Shown: positions 34,330 to 43,934, numbered from the stretch's first letter. The stretch: DNA of 64,000 nt from Gammaproteobacteria bacterium (GCA_026197075.1 JAPHQV010000004.1:1-64000), one strand, 5' to 3'. The notes: generated from the sequence alone by a model not told the origin. Program-made: numbers and translations.

Positions 34330-34898
34330 TGGGCAGCAGCTATTTCACCAATCCCGTCGAATTCCTCATCAACACCCTGTTCGGCCTCTACGTGCTGGCC
34401 ATCATGCTGCGCACCCTGCTGGCCGCGGTGCGGGCGGATTTCTACAACCCCCTGAGCCAGTTCCTGGTACGCATCACCAACCCGCCGCTCATTCCGCTGC
34501 GCCGCCTGGTACCCAGCATCGGCCGCATCGACACCAGCGCCATCCTGCTCATGCTGGTGGTGCAGATGCTGGCCATCCTGCTGATCCTGCTGCTGCGCGG
34601 CGGCGGCATCCCCTTCGGTTCCCTGCTGCTGCTGTCCGTCGCCGAACTGATCAACCTGCTGTTCAACATCTACATCATCGCCATTATCGTGCTGGCCATC
34701 CTGAGCTGGGTGAACCCGGGTCTGCACAACCCCGTCACCGGCCTGCTGCACAGCCTGACCGCGCCGGTCCTGGCACCCTTCCGCCGCCTGCTGCCACCCA
34801 TGTCCGGAATGGACCTGTCCCCACTGGCGGCACTGCTGGCCCTGTACATCGGCAAGATGCTGGTCATGCCCCCGCTCTACCACCTGGTGCGAATCTGA
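34326..34898 (+). CDS. yggT: YggT family membrane protein
   Basis: Integral membrane protein of 190 residues made of two repeats of the YGGT domain. Each has hydrophobic helices followed by a motif of the type NPLSQFLVRITNPPLIPLRR (about 40-59) and NPVTGLLHSLTAPVLAPFRR (about 134-153). Homologues act in osmotic tolerance or in the positioning of cell-division and envelope proteins; the precise role is unknown. It is translationally coupled to proC (ATGA). Confidence 0.92.
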   Translation: MMGSSYFTNPVEFLINTLFGLYVLAIMLRTLLAAVRADFYNPLSQFLVRITNPPLIPLRRLVPSIGRIDTSAILLMLVVQMLAILLILLLRGGGIPFGSLLLLSVAELINLLFNIYIIAIIVLAILSWVNPGLHNPVTGLLHSLTAPVLAPFRRLLPPMSGMDLSPLAALLALYIGKMLVMPPLYHLVRI

Positions 34899-34949
34899 AG
34901 CTTTTGTAAAACAACCGGTTACCGCAGATCCTCCCCGCGGGCAGAGGAT

Positions 34950-34963
34950 GTGACGGCCGTCAC
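34950..34963. promoter_or_regulatory. Perfect 14-bp palindrome, possible operator
   Basis: GTGACGGCCGTCAC is a perfect dyad in the 205-nt gap between yggT and the dynamin-like GTPase gene. A weaker hairpin (ATCCTC...GAGGAT, about 34928-34949) stands just ahead of it. The dyad form suggests a binding site for a dimeric regulator; no regulator is identified. Confidence 0.35.
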
Positions 34964-35103
34964 GCCCGGCCTGGCACTGGGCAGCTATGCTGCGGATTGA
35001 CCGGCGATTCCCCTGTCACACCCTTTTCTCAAGGCTTTCAGGATACTGGCCGCTATAAGGCTGGTATGCCACAGAACCACCCAACTGCCGCAAGGGGAAG
35101 GCA

Positions 35104-37077
35104 ATGAAGCAAGACGATTTCGGGCAGCGCATGCAGGCCTATGAGATCTGGAAGCAGGAACTGATCCAGACGATCCAGGATTTCCAGGGCTGGCTGACGA
35201 GCCATGACATGATCTCGCCGGAAAACGATCTCCGGGTATACGAGACCGTCGATGCCCTGCGCAAGGACCGCCTCACCGTGGCTTTCGTGGCGGAATTCTC
35301 CCGTGGCAAGACCGAACTCATCAACGCCCTGTTCTTTGCCGAGTACGGGCGCCGCCTGCTGCCCTCCGAGGCCGGCCGCACCACCATGTGCCCGACGGAA
35401 CTGTTCTACGATCACCATGAAGGCAGCGCCTACATCCGCCTGCTACCCATCGAAAGCCGCAGCCATGAGCGCAGCATCGGTGATTTCAAGCTCGACCCCA
35501 TCCACTGGACCCATATCCCGCTGGATACAAAGAACCCCGACCAGATCGCCGGCGCCCTGCACGAAGTGGTAAAGACCAAGCTGGTGCCGCTGGAAAAGGC
35601 CGCCGAACTGGGCCTCTACCATCCCGACCACGACAACTACCAGAAGCGCCATGGCAAGCCGCCGGAGCAGGTGGAGATCCCCGTCTGGCGTCACGCCATG
35701 ATCAGCTTTCCCCACCCGCTGCTCAAGGAAGGCCTGGTGGTACTGGATACCCCCGGTCTCAACGCCCTGGGTAACGAACCGGAGCTGACCATCAGCATGC
35801 TGCCCGCCGCCCAGGCGGTGCTGTTCCTGCTGGGTGCCGATACCGGCGTGACCCGCAGCGACCTGGACATGTGGCAGCACCATGTCAGCGGCGTGCGCTC
35901 CAAGGGGGGCAAGGGCCTGGTGGTGGTGCTGAACAAGATCGACACCCTGTGGGACGACCTCAAGGATGTCGCCACCATCGATACCACCATCGAAAGCCAG
36001 CGCCGCGCCAGCGCCGAACAGTTGCACGTACCCATCGAACAGGTATTTCCCCTGTCCGCCCAGAAGGCCTTGCTCGCCAAGGTGCGCAACGACCCGGAAT
36101 TGCTGGAGCGCAGCCGCCTGCCCGTGCTGGAACAGTTCCTGGCGACGGAGATTCTGCCGCAAAAACAGAACATCGTGCGTGACAGTATCCTGCAGGAGAT
36201 CGGTGGCCTGCTGGATGAAAACCGCAGCATCCTGGAAGCGAAGCGCAAGGGCGCCGACAAGCAGTGTACCGAGCTGCGTTCCCTGCGCGGCAAGAATGCC
36301 GACGTCATCATGCACCTGATGAGCAAGTCCCGCGAGGAACAGGCCGCCTATCTCAAGAACGTGGAAAGCTTCCAGTCCAGCCGCCGCCTGCTGCAAAACC
36401 AGGCGAAGGTCATGCTCGATACCCTGAGCCTGGAACGCCTGGACCAGCTCATCGGCAGGACCCGCAAGGACATGACCGGCAGCTGGACGACCAATGGCAT
36501 GAAACGCGGCATGAAGACCTTCTTCGACGGAGCGCGCGAGGTCATGGATCAGGTCAGCGCCCAGGCGGAGCAGACGCGCATGCTGATCCGCGCCACCTAC
36601 CGGAAATTCCACGAGGAACACGGTCTCCCGGCGCTGACACCGAAGGTCTTCTCGGTCGGCTCCTATTCAGCAGAGCTGGATCGTCTCTACGAAGAGGCCG
36701 AGACCTTCCGCAAGAGCCCGGTCACCACCATGACGGAGCAGACCTTCGTCATCAAGAAGTTCTTCGTGTCCCTGGTCAGTCATGCCCGCAATCTCTTCTT
36801 CAAGGCCAACCAGGAAGCGGACGCCTGGCTCAAGGAGGTCATGAACCCGCTGGTGAAGCAGATCAAGGACCACAAGGTGGCCATGGAAAAACGTCTGGAG
36901 ACCCTGCGCCGCATCAGCGAGTCCCGCGACACCCTGGAGGCCCGGATCAAGGAACTGGAAAAACAGCTTCAGGACATCGATGCCCAGCTGAAGACCCTGG
37001 GTGCCATGCGCGAGACGCTGCATCGGCCATTGCCCGGCACGGGTAGCACACCCCAGGCAACCGCCGCCCAGGGCTGA
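35104..37077 (+). CDS. Dynamin-like large GTPase
   Basis: Protein of 657 residues with an N-terminal GTPase domain and long helical C-terminal half. The P-loop lies in AFVAEFSRGKTELINALF (about 59-76), which keeps GKT but lacks the first glycine of GxxxxGK. G3 is VLDTPGLNAL (near 214), and G4 is VVLNKIDTLWDD (near 278). Residues after about 360 are strongly helical with coiled-coil character, ending in RIKELEKQLQDIDAQLK. The layout resembles bacterial dynamin-like proteins that remodel membranes, but no clear membrane segment is seen. In Pseudomonas, metX/metW lie at this point between yggT and the DUF4426 gene. Exact role unknown. Confidence 0.85.
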   Translation: MKQDDFGQRMQAYEIWKQELIQTIQDFQGWLTSHDMISPENDLRVYETVDALRKDRLTVAFVAEFSRGKTELINALFFAEYGRRLLPSEAGRTTMCPTELFYDHHEGSAYIRLLPIESRSHERSIGDFKLDPIHWTHIPLDTKNPDQIAGALHEVVKTKLVPLEKAAELGLYHPDHDNYQKRHGKPPEQVEIPVWRHAMISFPHPLLKEGLVVLDTPGLNALGNEPELTISMLPAAQAVLFLLGADTGVTRSDLDMWQHHVSGVRSKGGKGLVVVLNKIDTLWDDLKDVATIDTTIESQRRASAEQLHVPIEQVFPLSAQKALLAKVRNDPELLERSRLPVLEQFLATEILPQKQNIVRDSILQEIGGLLDENRSILEAKRKGADKQCTELRSLRGKNADVIMHLMSKSREEQAAYLKNVESFQSSRRLLQNQAKVMLDTLSLERLDQLIGRTRKDMTGSWTTNGMKRGMKTFFDGAREVMDQVSAQAEQTRMLIRATYRKFHEEHGLPALTPKVFSVGSYSAELDRLYEEAETFRKSPVTTMTEQTFVIKKFFVSLVSHARNLFFKANQEADAWLKEVMNPLVKQIKDHKVAMEKRLETLRRISESRDTLEARIKELEKQLQDIDAQLKTLGAMRETLHRPLPGTGSTPQATAAQG

Positions 37078-37193
37078 ATCCCTATTCTTCGCGGCTGCCG
37101 CGAGCCCCACCTTCGGTCGGGCCCCGCGCTCCCCACAGGCCCCGATCCTGGACTATAGTTGTGGTATCGGCATAGCCAATAAGGAGAATCGCC

Positions 37194-37643
37194 ATGGGTT
37201 CGAAAACGCTGTTCGCGGCCATTCTGGCCGGTCTCTCCCTTCTGCTCAGCCTGCCCGCACAGGCAGAAAACTCCCAGGATTTCGGTGACCACGTGGTGCA
37301 CTTCAACGCCCTGACCACGGACAATCTGCCGCCGACCGTCACCCGGGAATACGGTATCACCCGCAGCAAGAATCGCGCCCTGCTCAATGTGGCGATCCTG
37401 AGAAAGGTCCTCGGCACCACCAACCAACCGGTCGCCGCCAGGATCAGTGCCACCGTCACCAACCTTACCGGGCAACAGCGTGAGATCGAACTGCGCGAGA
37501 TCCGTGAGGGCAGCGCCATTTACTACATCGGCGAATTCGGCGTGAACCACGAGGAAAACCTGGACTTCAGCATCGTGGCCAACCCCGAGGACCATGACCG
37601 TCCCTTGCGGGTACAGTTCCAGCAGCGTTTCTTCACCCGCTGA
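37194..37643 (+). CDS. DUF4426 periplasmic protein
   Basis: Exported protein of 149 residues with signal peptide (about 1-24, ending LPAQAEN). The mature part contains GDHVVHFNALTTDNLPP and YGITRSKNRALLNVAIL, typical of DUF4426, and ends in RVQFQQRFFTR. Function is unknown. A -10-like TATAGT lies at 37154-37159 and AAGGAG precedes the ATG. Related genes lie near proC-yggT in other gammaproteobacteria. Its last 11 nt overlap the convergent TauE-like gene. Confidence 0.82.
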   Translation: MGSKTLFAAILAGLSLLLSLPAQAENSQDFGDHVVHFNALTTDNLPPTVTREYGITRSKNRALLNVAILRKVLGTTNQPVAARISATVTNLTGQQREIELREIREGSAIYYIGEFGVNHEENLDFSIVANPEDHDRPLRVQFQQRFFTR

Positions 37644-38310
37644 GCAGCGGATACAGGGTCCACAGCCCGAAACCCATCACCAGCATGCCGGCCACGCGCC
37701 GCACCCAGATGTGCCGCACGAAGGCACTCAGGCGCGTGGCCGCCATCCCCATCAACAACAGCGTGGGCAGGGTGCCAAGACCGAAGCTCAACATCAGCAT
37801 GCCCCCCTCGATGGCGTCACCCCGGCTGATGGACCAGACCAGCACGCTGTAGACCAGCCCACAGGGCAGCCAACCCCACAGCAGTCCCAGCAGAAAGGCC
37901 TGTGCCGGCGTGCGCACGGGCAGGAAGCGTCGCCCCAGGGGTTCGATCCGCTGCCATACCCGGCCGCCGACCCGCTCCAGCCGGGCCAGGCCCAACCACC
38001 AGCCGGCCAGATACAGGCCCAGGGCGATCATGAACAGGGCCGCCAGCACCTGCAGCCCCAGCTGGGCGTGGCGCAGGCCACTCCAATGGGCCGCCAGGTA
38101 ACCCACGCCGCCCAGCAGGGCACCGGCCAGGGTATAGCTGGCGATACGCGCCAGGTTGTAGGCCAGCAGATAGGGCAGCATGCGCGCCGAATCGCGCACC
38201 TCCCGCGGCAGGCCCAGCGCCAGGGCACCGACGATACCGCCGCACATGCCCACGCAGTGCACACCGCCGAGCAGGCCGACCAGGAAAGCGGCCAGGTAGG
38301 ACACGTCCAT
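37633..38310 (-). CDS. TauE/SafE-like (UreH-domain) membrane protein
   Basis: Polytopic membrane protein of 225 residues with about six hydrophobic segments. It starts MDVSYLAAFLVGLLGGVHCV and carries the HCVGMCGG motif (about 18-25), which is typical of the UreH-like sulfite-exporter family found near cytochrome-oxidase and metal-handling genes. A second motif, LLWGWLPCGLVYSVL, is at about 145-159. The paired Cys/His suggest metal or thiol chemistry, but the substrate is unknown. It starts 8 nt after the end of the ampG-like gene and converges with the DUF4426 gene. Confidence 0.82.
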   Translation of the reverse strand: MDVSYLAAFLVGLLGGVHCVGMCGGIVGALALGLPREVRDSARMLPYLLAYNLARIASYTLAGALLGGVGYLAAHWSGLRHAQLGLQVLAALFMIALGLYLAGWWLGLARLERVGGRVWQRIEPLGRRFLPVRTPAQAFLLGLLWGWLPCGLVYSVLVWSISRGDAIEGGMLMLSFGLGTLPTLLLMGMAATRLSAFVRHIWVRRVAGMLVMGFGLWTLYPLLSG

Positions 38311-38318
38311 CGGCACGG

Positions 38319-39554
38319 CTATTTCACCTCCAGCCAGGTACGGAAACGCAGCAGCATGAGCAAGCCCGGCAAGGCGATCAGGGCGCAGAAGGAAAAGAAG
38401 CCCACCCAGCCCATGGCGTCCGCCATGTAGCCGGTGGGTGCGGCAATGAACACCCGCGGGATGCCCATCAGGCTGGTGAGCAGGGCGTACTGGGTGGCGG
38501 TGAAGCGCTTGTCGGTCAGGCTGGCCATGAAGCCGATGAAGGCCGCCGTACCCATCCCGGCGCTGAGGTTCTCGAAGGCCACCACGGCAGCCAGCATGGG
38601 CAACTGGTCGCCGACCATGGCCAGCAGAGCGAAACCGGCGGTGGAAGCGGCCTGCAGGATGCCGAAACTCCACAACGCGTGGTAGATACCCAGGCGCAGG
38701 ATCAACACCCCGCCCAGCAGGCCGCCGGCAATGGTGGCCCAGAAGCCGAACAACTTCACCACCGCGCCGATCTCGGTCAGGCTGAAACCGATATCGAGGT
38801 AGAGGGGTGTGGTCATGTGCGCGGCCATGATGTCCCCCACCTTGTACAACAGGATGAACAGCAGGATCCCCCAGGCACCATTGCGCTGGAAGTATTCGCG
38901 GAAGGGTTCCACCACGGCAGCCCGCAGGGTACCCGGCACGCCACCGGGGGTATCCGGTTCCGGCGCCAGCAGGGTGGTCAGCACCCCCACCAGCATGAAA
39001 CCCGCCATCAGCAGGTAGACGGTGGAAAAGGCCATGATGTCGGCCAGTATCAAACCGCCACCGGAGGCCAGCAGCATGCCGAAACGATAGCCGTTCACAT
39101 ACAGCGCCGCGCCCAGCCCCTGCTCGTCCTCGGCCAGGGCCTCGCGCCGGTAGGCATCGATGACGATATCCTGGCTGGCGGAAAAGAAGGTCACCAGCAG
39201 GGCCGCCAGGGCCACCACCAACGGGGCCTGCGCGGGCTGGGTAAGCCCGAGGCCCGCGATGGCCAGCATCAATAACAGTTGAATGATCAGTAGCCAGCCG
39301 CGGCGGCGGCCCAGCATGGCCGGGGTATAACGGTCCACCAGCGGCGCCCAGACGAACTTGAGGGTGTAGGGCAATCCCACCAGGGCGAACAGGCCGATGG
39401 TACCGAGGTCCACCCCCTCTTTCGTCATCCAGGCCTGCAGCACCGAACCGGTGAGCAGCAACGGCAGGCCGGAAACGAAGCCCATCAACAGTGCCACCAG
39501 CATGCGCCCCGAGAACACCGTCCACAGCAGTTCGGCTGTGCCGCGTTTTACCAT
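38319..39554 (-). CDS. ampG: AmpG-like MFS permease (muropeptide transporter)
   Basis: Major-facilitator permease of 411 residues with about twelve membrane segments. Signature features of AmpG are GFVSGLPLLLTGSVLQAWM near the start, GLPYTLKFVWAPLVDRY, RRRGWLLIIQ and FFSASQDIVIDAYRREAL. It would import anhydro-muropeptides for cell-wall recycling. A downstream membrane-protein gene is 8 nt away on the same strand, so they may be co-transcribed. Confidence 0.88.
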   Translation of the reverse strand: MVKRGTAELLWTVFSGRMLVALLMGFVSGLPLLLTGSVLQAWMTKEGVDLGTIGLFALVGLPYTLKFVWAPLVDRYTPAMLGRRRGWLLIIQLLLMLAIAGLGLTQPAQAPLVVALAALLVTFFSASQDIVIDAYRREALAEDEQGLGAALYVNGYRFGMLLASGGGLILADIMAFSTVYLLMAGFMLVGVLTTLLAPEPDTPGGVPGTLRAAVVEPFREYFQRNGAWGILLFILLYKVGDIMAAHMTTPLYLDIGFSLTEIGAVVKLFGFWATIAGGLLGGVLILRLGIYHALWSFGILQAASTAGFALLAMVGDQLPMLAAVVAFENLSAGMGTAAFIGFMASLTDKRFTATQYALLTSLMGIPRVFIAAPTGYMADAMGWVGFFSFCALIALPGLLMLLRFRTWLEVK

Positions 39555-39582
39555 GCCTGTATCCTGTCCTTGTGCGGCTGCA

Positions 39583-40356
39583 TCAGAGTGTATAGTCGTA
39601 ATCCATGATCAGGGGCGCGTGATCGGAGAAGCGCTGTTCCTTGTAGATGTACGCCGCCCGCGCCAGCTGGCCGATACGCGGCGTGGTCACCTGGTAGTCG
39701 ATGCGCCAGCCCACGTTCTTCGCCCAGGCCTGGCCGCGGTTGGACCACCAGGTGTACTGGTCCGGGCGCGGATCGACCGCGCGAAAGGCATCCACGTAGC
39801 CCACGCGGGTGAACAACTCCTCCATCCAGGCACGCTCCTCGGGCAGGAAGCCGGAGTTCTTCTGGTTGCCGCGCCAGTTCTTCAGGTCGATCTCCTTGTG
39901 GGCGATGTTCCAGTCACCGCAGAGGATGTATTCGCGGCGCCGCCGGCGCATGCGTTGTAACAGCGGCAGGAAACGCTCCATCATGGAGAACTTGCACTGC
40001 TGGCGTGCCTCGCTGGAAGAGCCGGAGTGCAGGTACAGGGACACGATGCTGAGCGAGCCGAAGCGCACCTCCAGGTAGCGCCCCTCGGCATCCACGTCGG
40101 GCCAGCCCAGCCCCGCGATCACCCGGTCCGGCTTGTGACGGCTGTAGATGGCCACGCCACTGTAGCCCTTCTTCTCGGCATCGTGAAAGAAGGCGTGGTA
40201 ACCACGCGGGTGGAACAGGGGATCCTCCAGCTGGCGGGCCTGCGCCTTGGTCTCCTGGATGCAGACCACATCGGCCTTCTGGCGCAGCATCCAGGGAAAA
40301 AAGCCCTTGCGGGCGGCGGAGCGGATGCCGTTGAGGTTGGCCGTGATGATGCGCAT
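39583..40356 (-). CDS. xth: Exodeoxyribonuclease III (AP endonuclease)
   Basis: Mg-dependent endonuclease/exonuclease/phosphatase-fold enzyme of 257 residues acting in base-excision repair. Motifs: MRIITANLNGIRSAARKGF, VVCIQETKA (catalytic Glu), GDWNIAHKEIDL, TWWSNRGQAWAKNVGWRIDY and the C-terminal FSDHAPLIMDYDY with the catalytic Asp-His. The start at 40356 gives the canonical N-terminus; a longer reading to 40422 would overlap pyrE. It is divergent from pyrE, as in several gammaproteobacteria. Confidence 0.95.
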   Translation of the reverse strand: MRIITANLNGIRSAARKGFFPWMLRQKADVVCIQETKAQARQLEDPLFHPRGYHAFFHDAEKKGYSGVAIYSRHKPDRVIAGLGWPDVDAEGRYLEVRFGSLSIVSLYLHSGSSSEARQQCKFSMMERFLPLLQRMRRRRREYILCGDWNIAHKEIDLKNWRGNQKNSGFLPEERAWMEELFTRVGYVDAFRAVDPRPDQYTWWSNRGQAWAKNVGWRIDYQVTTPRIGQLARAAYIYKEQRFSDHAPLIMDYDYTL

Positions 40357-40420
40357 GCTTTCTCCATGACGGGGGAAGCGGGTATCATACCGGCCTTTCC
40401 CACTCCAGGCAGTCATTCCC

Positions 40421-41062
40421 ATGCAGGATTACCAGCAGGCCTTTCTGGAATTCGCCATCGACGCCGGCGTGCTGCGCTTCGGCGAGTTCACCCTGAAATC
40501 CGGGCGCGTCAGCCCCTATTTCTTCAACGCCGGCCTGTTCAACACCGGCCGCCACCTGGCGCGGCTGGGCCGCTTCTACGCCCAGGCCATCGTCGATTCC
40601 GGCCGTGACTTCGACGTGCTGTTCGGCCCCGCCTACAAGGGCATCCCACTGGCCGCCGCCACCGGCATCGCCCTGGCCGACCACCACGAGCGCGACCTGC
40701 CCTGGTGCTTCAACCGCAAGGAGGCCAAAGACCACGGCGAGGGCGGCAACCTGGTGGGCGCGCCGCTAGAGGGTCGGGTATTGATCGTCGACGATGTCAT
40801 CACCGCCGGCACCGCCATTCGCGAGTCCGTGGACATCATCCAGGCCGCCGGCGCGACCCCCGCCGGCGTGGTGATCGCACTGGACCGCCAGGAACGCGGC
40901 CGCGGCGAGCGCTCGGCCATCCAGGAAGTGGAACAGGACCTGGGCCTGCCGGTCACCAGCATCGTCACCCTCGCCGACCTGCAGGCCTGGCTGGAAGGCG
41001 GCGCCGGCACCACCGACACCCTGGAACGCATCCGCGCCTACCGGGCGGAATACGGCGTTTAG
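40421..41062 (+). CDS. pyrE: Orotate phosphoribosyltransferase
   Basis: Converts orotate and PRPP to OMP, the fifth step of pyrimidine synthesis. It has [50 protein letters not shown] and the PRPP motif [17 protein letters not shown]. Length is 213 residues, the norm. It is separate from the pyrR-pyrB-pyrC' block some 19 kb away. It converges with a TSUP permease gene, with a palindromic repeat between the two. Confidence 0.97.
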   Translation: MQDYQQAFLEFAIDAGVLRFGEFTLKSGRVSPYFFNAGLFNTGRHLARLGRFYAQAIVDSGRDFDVLFGPAYKGIPLAAATGIALADHHERDLPWCFNRKEAKDHGEGGNLVGAPLEGRVLIVDDVITAGTAIRESVDIIQAAGATPAGVVIALDRQERGRGERSAIQEVEQDLGLPVTSIVTLADLQAWLEGGAGTTDTLERIRAYRAEYGV

Positions 41063-41075
41063 GCACCTGTGGTTC

Positions 41076-41185
41076 ACGTGCCAACCGGTGTCCTGTTGCG
41101 GGACCCGCTGTGAATACATCCCTGTACGCTCGACGGCCGCGTCCATGCGGCCGACGGTCCCGCAACAGGACACCGGCTGGCACGT
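41076..41185. repeat. Dispersed palindromic repeat, copy 4, with 30-nt inverted arms
   Basis: The core at 41106-41155 is nearly identical to copy 1 (positions 4-52) and matches copies 2 and 3 on the other strand. Arms at 41076-41105 and 41156-41185 are inverted copies of each other, with 29 of 30 bases complementary. Their outer sequence (ACGTGCCAACCGGTGTCC) is unrelated to the arms of copies 2 and 3; only the inner GCGGG/CCCGC is shared. It lies between the convergent genes pyrE and the TSUP permease. Confidence 0.9.
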
Positions 41186-41206
41186 CTTCCGGCTGTCGAG
41201 CAGGCT

Positions 41207-41962
41207 TTATCCCAGGATCAGCTTCAACCCCACCGCCAGGGTGATGACCTCGTAGACCCGCTTGATCCAGCGGTTGCCCTTGACGATGGCCAGGTGAGCG
41301 CCCAGGTAGCCGCCCAGCAGGGAGCCCAGCAGCAGGGCCGGTAGCCAGCTCCAGCGGATCTCGCTCAGCACCCCCAGCACCAGCGCGCCGGCGCCGTTCC
41401 AGAACAGACCCACCAGGATCAGGGTGTAGGCCACGGCGCGGCGGTAGTCGAGCCCGAACCAGCGCACCAGCCAGAGGGTGACGAACAGCCCGGTGCCCGA
41501 GGTCAGGGAGCCGTTCAGCACCCCGATCCCGAACAGCACCAGGCCGCCCACCCCGTAGCCCCAGCGGTCGCGGTGCAACACCGCCTGCACCTGGCCCAGC
41601 CCCGGCCGCAGCACAGAGTAGACGCCCAGCCCGGCCGTCAGCAGGCCCAGGGCGATTTCCGCCGCCCGGTCCGGCACGTGGATGATGAGATGGGCCCCGA
41701 GCATCACCCCGGGCAGGCCCGTGGCCAGCAGGTACAGGGCGAAGCGACGCTCCAGCGGCTCCTCCCTCAAGTGGCGCAGGGTGGCGCCGATACCCAGTGC
41801 AACACTGGCGACTTTGTGCGTCGCCAGGGCAACGGCAAAGGGCAGGCCCAGGAAGATCAGCGCCGGCAGCTGGATCAGGCCGGCGCCACCCCCGGCAAAG
41901 GCCGAGAACAGGTTCGCCACCAGGGAAATCAGGAACAGCAGCAGTTGTTCGAGCGAATTCAT
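41207..41962 (-). CDS. TSUP (TauE/SafE) family permease
   Basis: Membrane protein of 251 residues with about eight hydrophobic segments. N-terminal motif ANLFSAFAGGGAGLIQLPAL (about 16-35) and the repeat-half motif GVLNGSLTSGTGLFVTLWL (about 148-166) are typical of the TSUP family, which exports sulfite or organosulfonate-derived anions. The substrate is not deducible here; in a sulfur-oxidising cell sulfite export is plausible. It is divergent from the DUF4124 gene. Confidence 0.88.
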   Translation of the reverse strand: MNSLEQLLLFLISLVANLFSAFAGGGAGLIQLPALIFLGLPFAVALATHKVASVALGIGATLRHLREEPLERRFALYLLATGLPGVMLGAHLIIHVPDRAAEIALGLLTAGLGVYSVLRPGLGQVQAVLHRDRWGYGVGGLVLFGIGVLNGSLTSGTGLFVTLWLVRWFGLDYRRAVAYTLILVGLFWNGAGALVLGVLSEIRWSWLPALLLGSLLGGYLGAHLAIVKGNRWIKRVYEVITLAVGLKLILG

Positions 41963-42034
41963 CGCATTCCGGTTCGCGTTACAATGTCAGTACCCAGTCG
42001 GGTCATTCATCCAGCATCAAGGAAACGCCACAGC

Positions 42035-42694
42035 ATGAAGTTACCAGCCAGTCTCACCGCCACCCTGCTGCTCGCCACCACCCTGGGCGCCGGCCTGTCC
42101 GGCGCGGCACAGGCCGGGCTGTACAAGTGGACGGATGAACAGGGCAATGTACATTATGGTGATCGGATCCCGCCCCAGTATGCCGAGAAGGAGCAACGGC
42201 GACTGAACGAGCAGGGCATCACCGTGGAGGTGAAGGAACGCGCCAAGACCCCCGAGGAGCTGGCCGAGGAGCAGCGCCTGGCGAAGATCGAAGCGGAACA
42301 GGCCGAGCTGCGTCGCCAGCAACGGGAACGGGACCGCATCCTGCTCGACACCTTCAGTAATGAAGACGAAATCATCATGACCCGCGACGGCAAGGTGAGC
42401 GCCATCGACGCCATCATCCGCGTCACCCAGGGGCGCATCGAGAACCTGCGCGGCCGGCTGGCGGAGCTGACCACCCGGGCCGCCAACCTGGAGCGCAGCG
42501 GCAAGGCCGTGCCCGCGAACCTGCATGAGGACATCCGTTCCGCACGCCAGCAGATCACGAACAACGAATCCTACATCATCCAGAAGGAACAGGAGCAGCA
42601 GGACACCCGCGCCAAGTACGAGGCGGACATCCAGCGCTTCCGCGAACTGATGCGCCTGCGGGAAGAGGAGCGTCAGAAGGCCGAAGCGCGCTAG
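42035..42694 (+). CDS. DUF4124 periplasmic protein with coiled coil
   Basis: Exported protein of 219 residues. Signal peptide (about 1-27, ending GAAQAG) is followed by the DUF4124 motif LYKWTDEQGNVHYGDRIPP (about 28-46), then a long charged, helical region (about 65-219) rich in Glu, Arg and Gln, likely a coiled coil. Function is unknown. AAGGAAA about 10 nt before the ATG supports this start. The stop codon TAG lies inside a CTAG that appears to be the target duplication of a MITE-like element, so the present C-terminus may have been created by that insertion. Confidence 0.85.
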   Translation: MKLPASLTATLLLATTLGAGLSGAAQAGLYKWTDEQGNVHYGDRIPPQYAEKEQRRLNEQGITVEVKERAKTPEELAEEQRLAKIEAEQAELRRQQRERDRILLDTFSNEDEIIMTRDGKVSAIDAIIRVTQGRIENLRGRLAELTTRAANLERSGKAVPANLHEDIRSARQQITNNESYIIQKEQEQQDTRAKYEADIQRFRELMRLREEERQKAEAR

Positions 42695-42804
42695 GGAATC
42701 TCTGATTAATGTCCTGTCCGTCATTCCCGCGAAGGCGGGAATCCAGGTATTTCAAAAACATGGATTCCCGCCTTCGCGGGAATGACGAATAAATCAGGGC
42801 TTCC
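42695..42804. mobile_element. MITE-like element with nested dRS3-type palindrome and CTAG target duplications
   Basis: 110 bp flanked by CTAG at 42691-42694 and 42805-42808. The termini are imperfect inverted repeats (GGAATCTCTGATTAAT on the left; GGAAGCCCTGATTTAT on the other strand at the right). Inside is a perfect 27-nt inverted repeat, 42719-42745 and 42761-42787, containing TCATTCCCGCGAAGGCGGGA, a sequence type widespread in proteobacteria and similar to neisserial dRS3. No coding capacity. A CTAG duplication is compatible with mobilisation by an IS5-type transposase, which is inference. Confidence 0.75.
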
Positions 42805-42838
42805 CTAGTCACTAACCGATAAACATCGATCCTGCCGA

Positions 42839-43934
<1,096 letters not shown>

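Noticed and set aside
34970-34995. Sigma-54 promoter (TGGCAC...GC) upstream of the dynamin-like GTPase
   Set aside because: TGGCAC is present but the spacing between the GG and the next GC is one base short and the TTGC element is missing.
42719-42787. Reading the dRS3-type palindrome as a simple terminator of the DUF4124 gene
   Set aside because: It is nested within inverted ends and CTAG duplications and has no T-tract, so a mobile-element explanation fits better.
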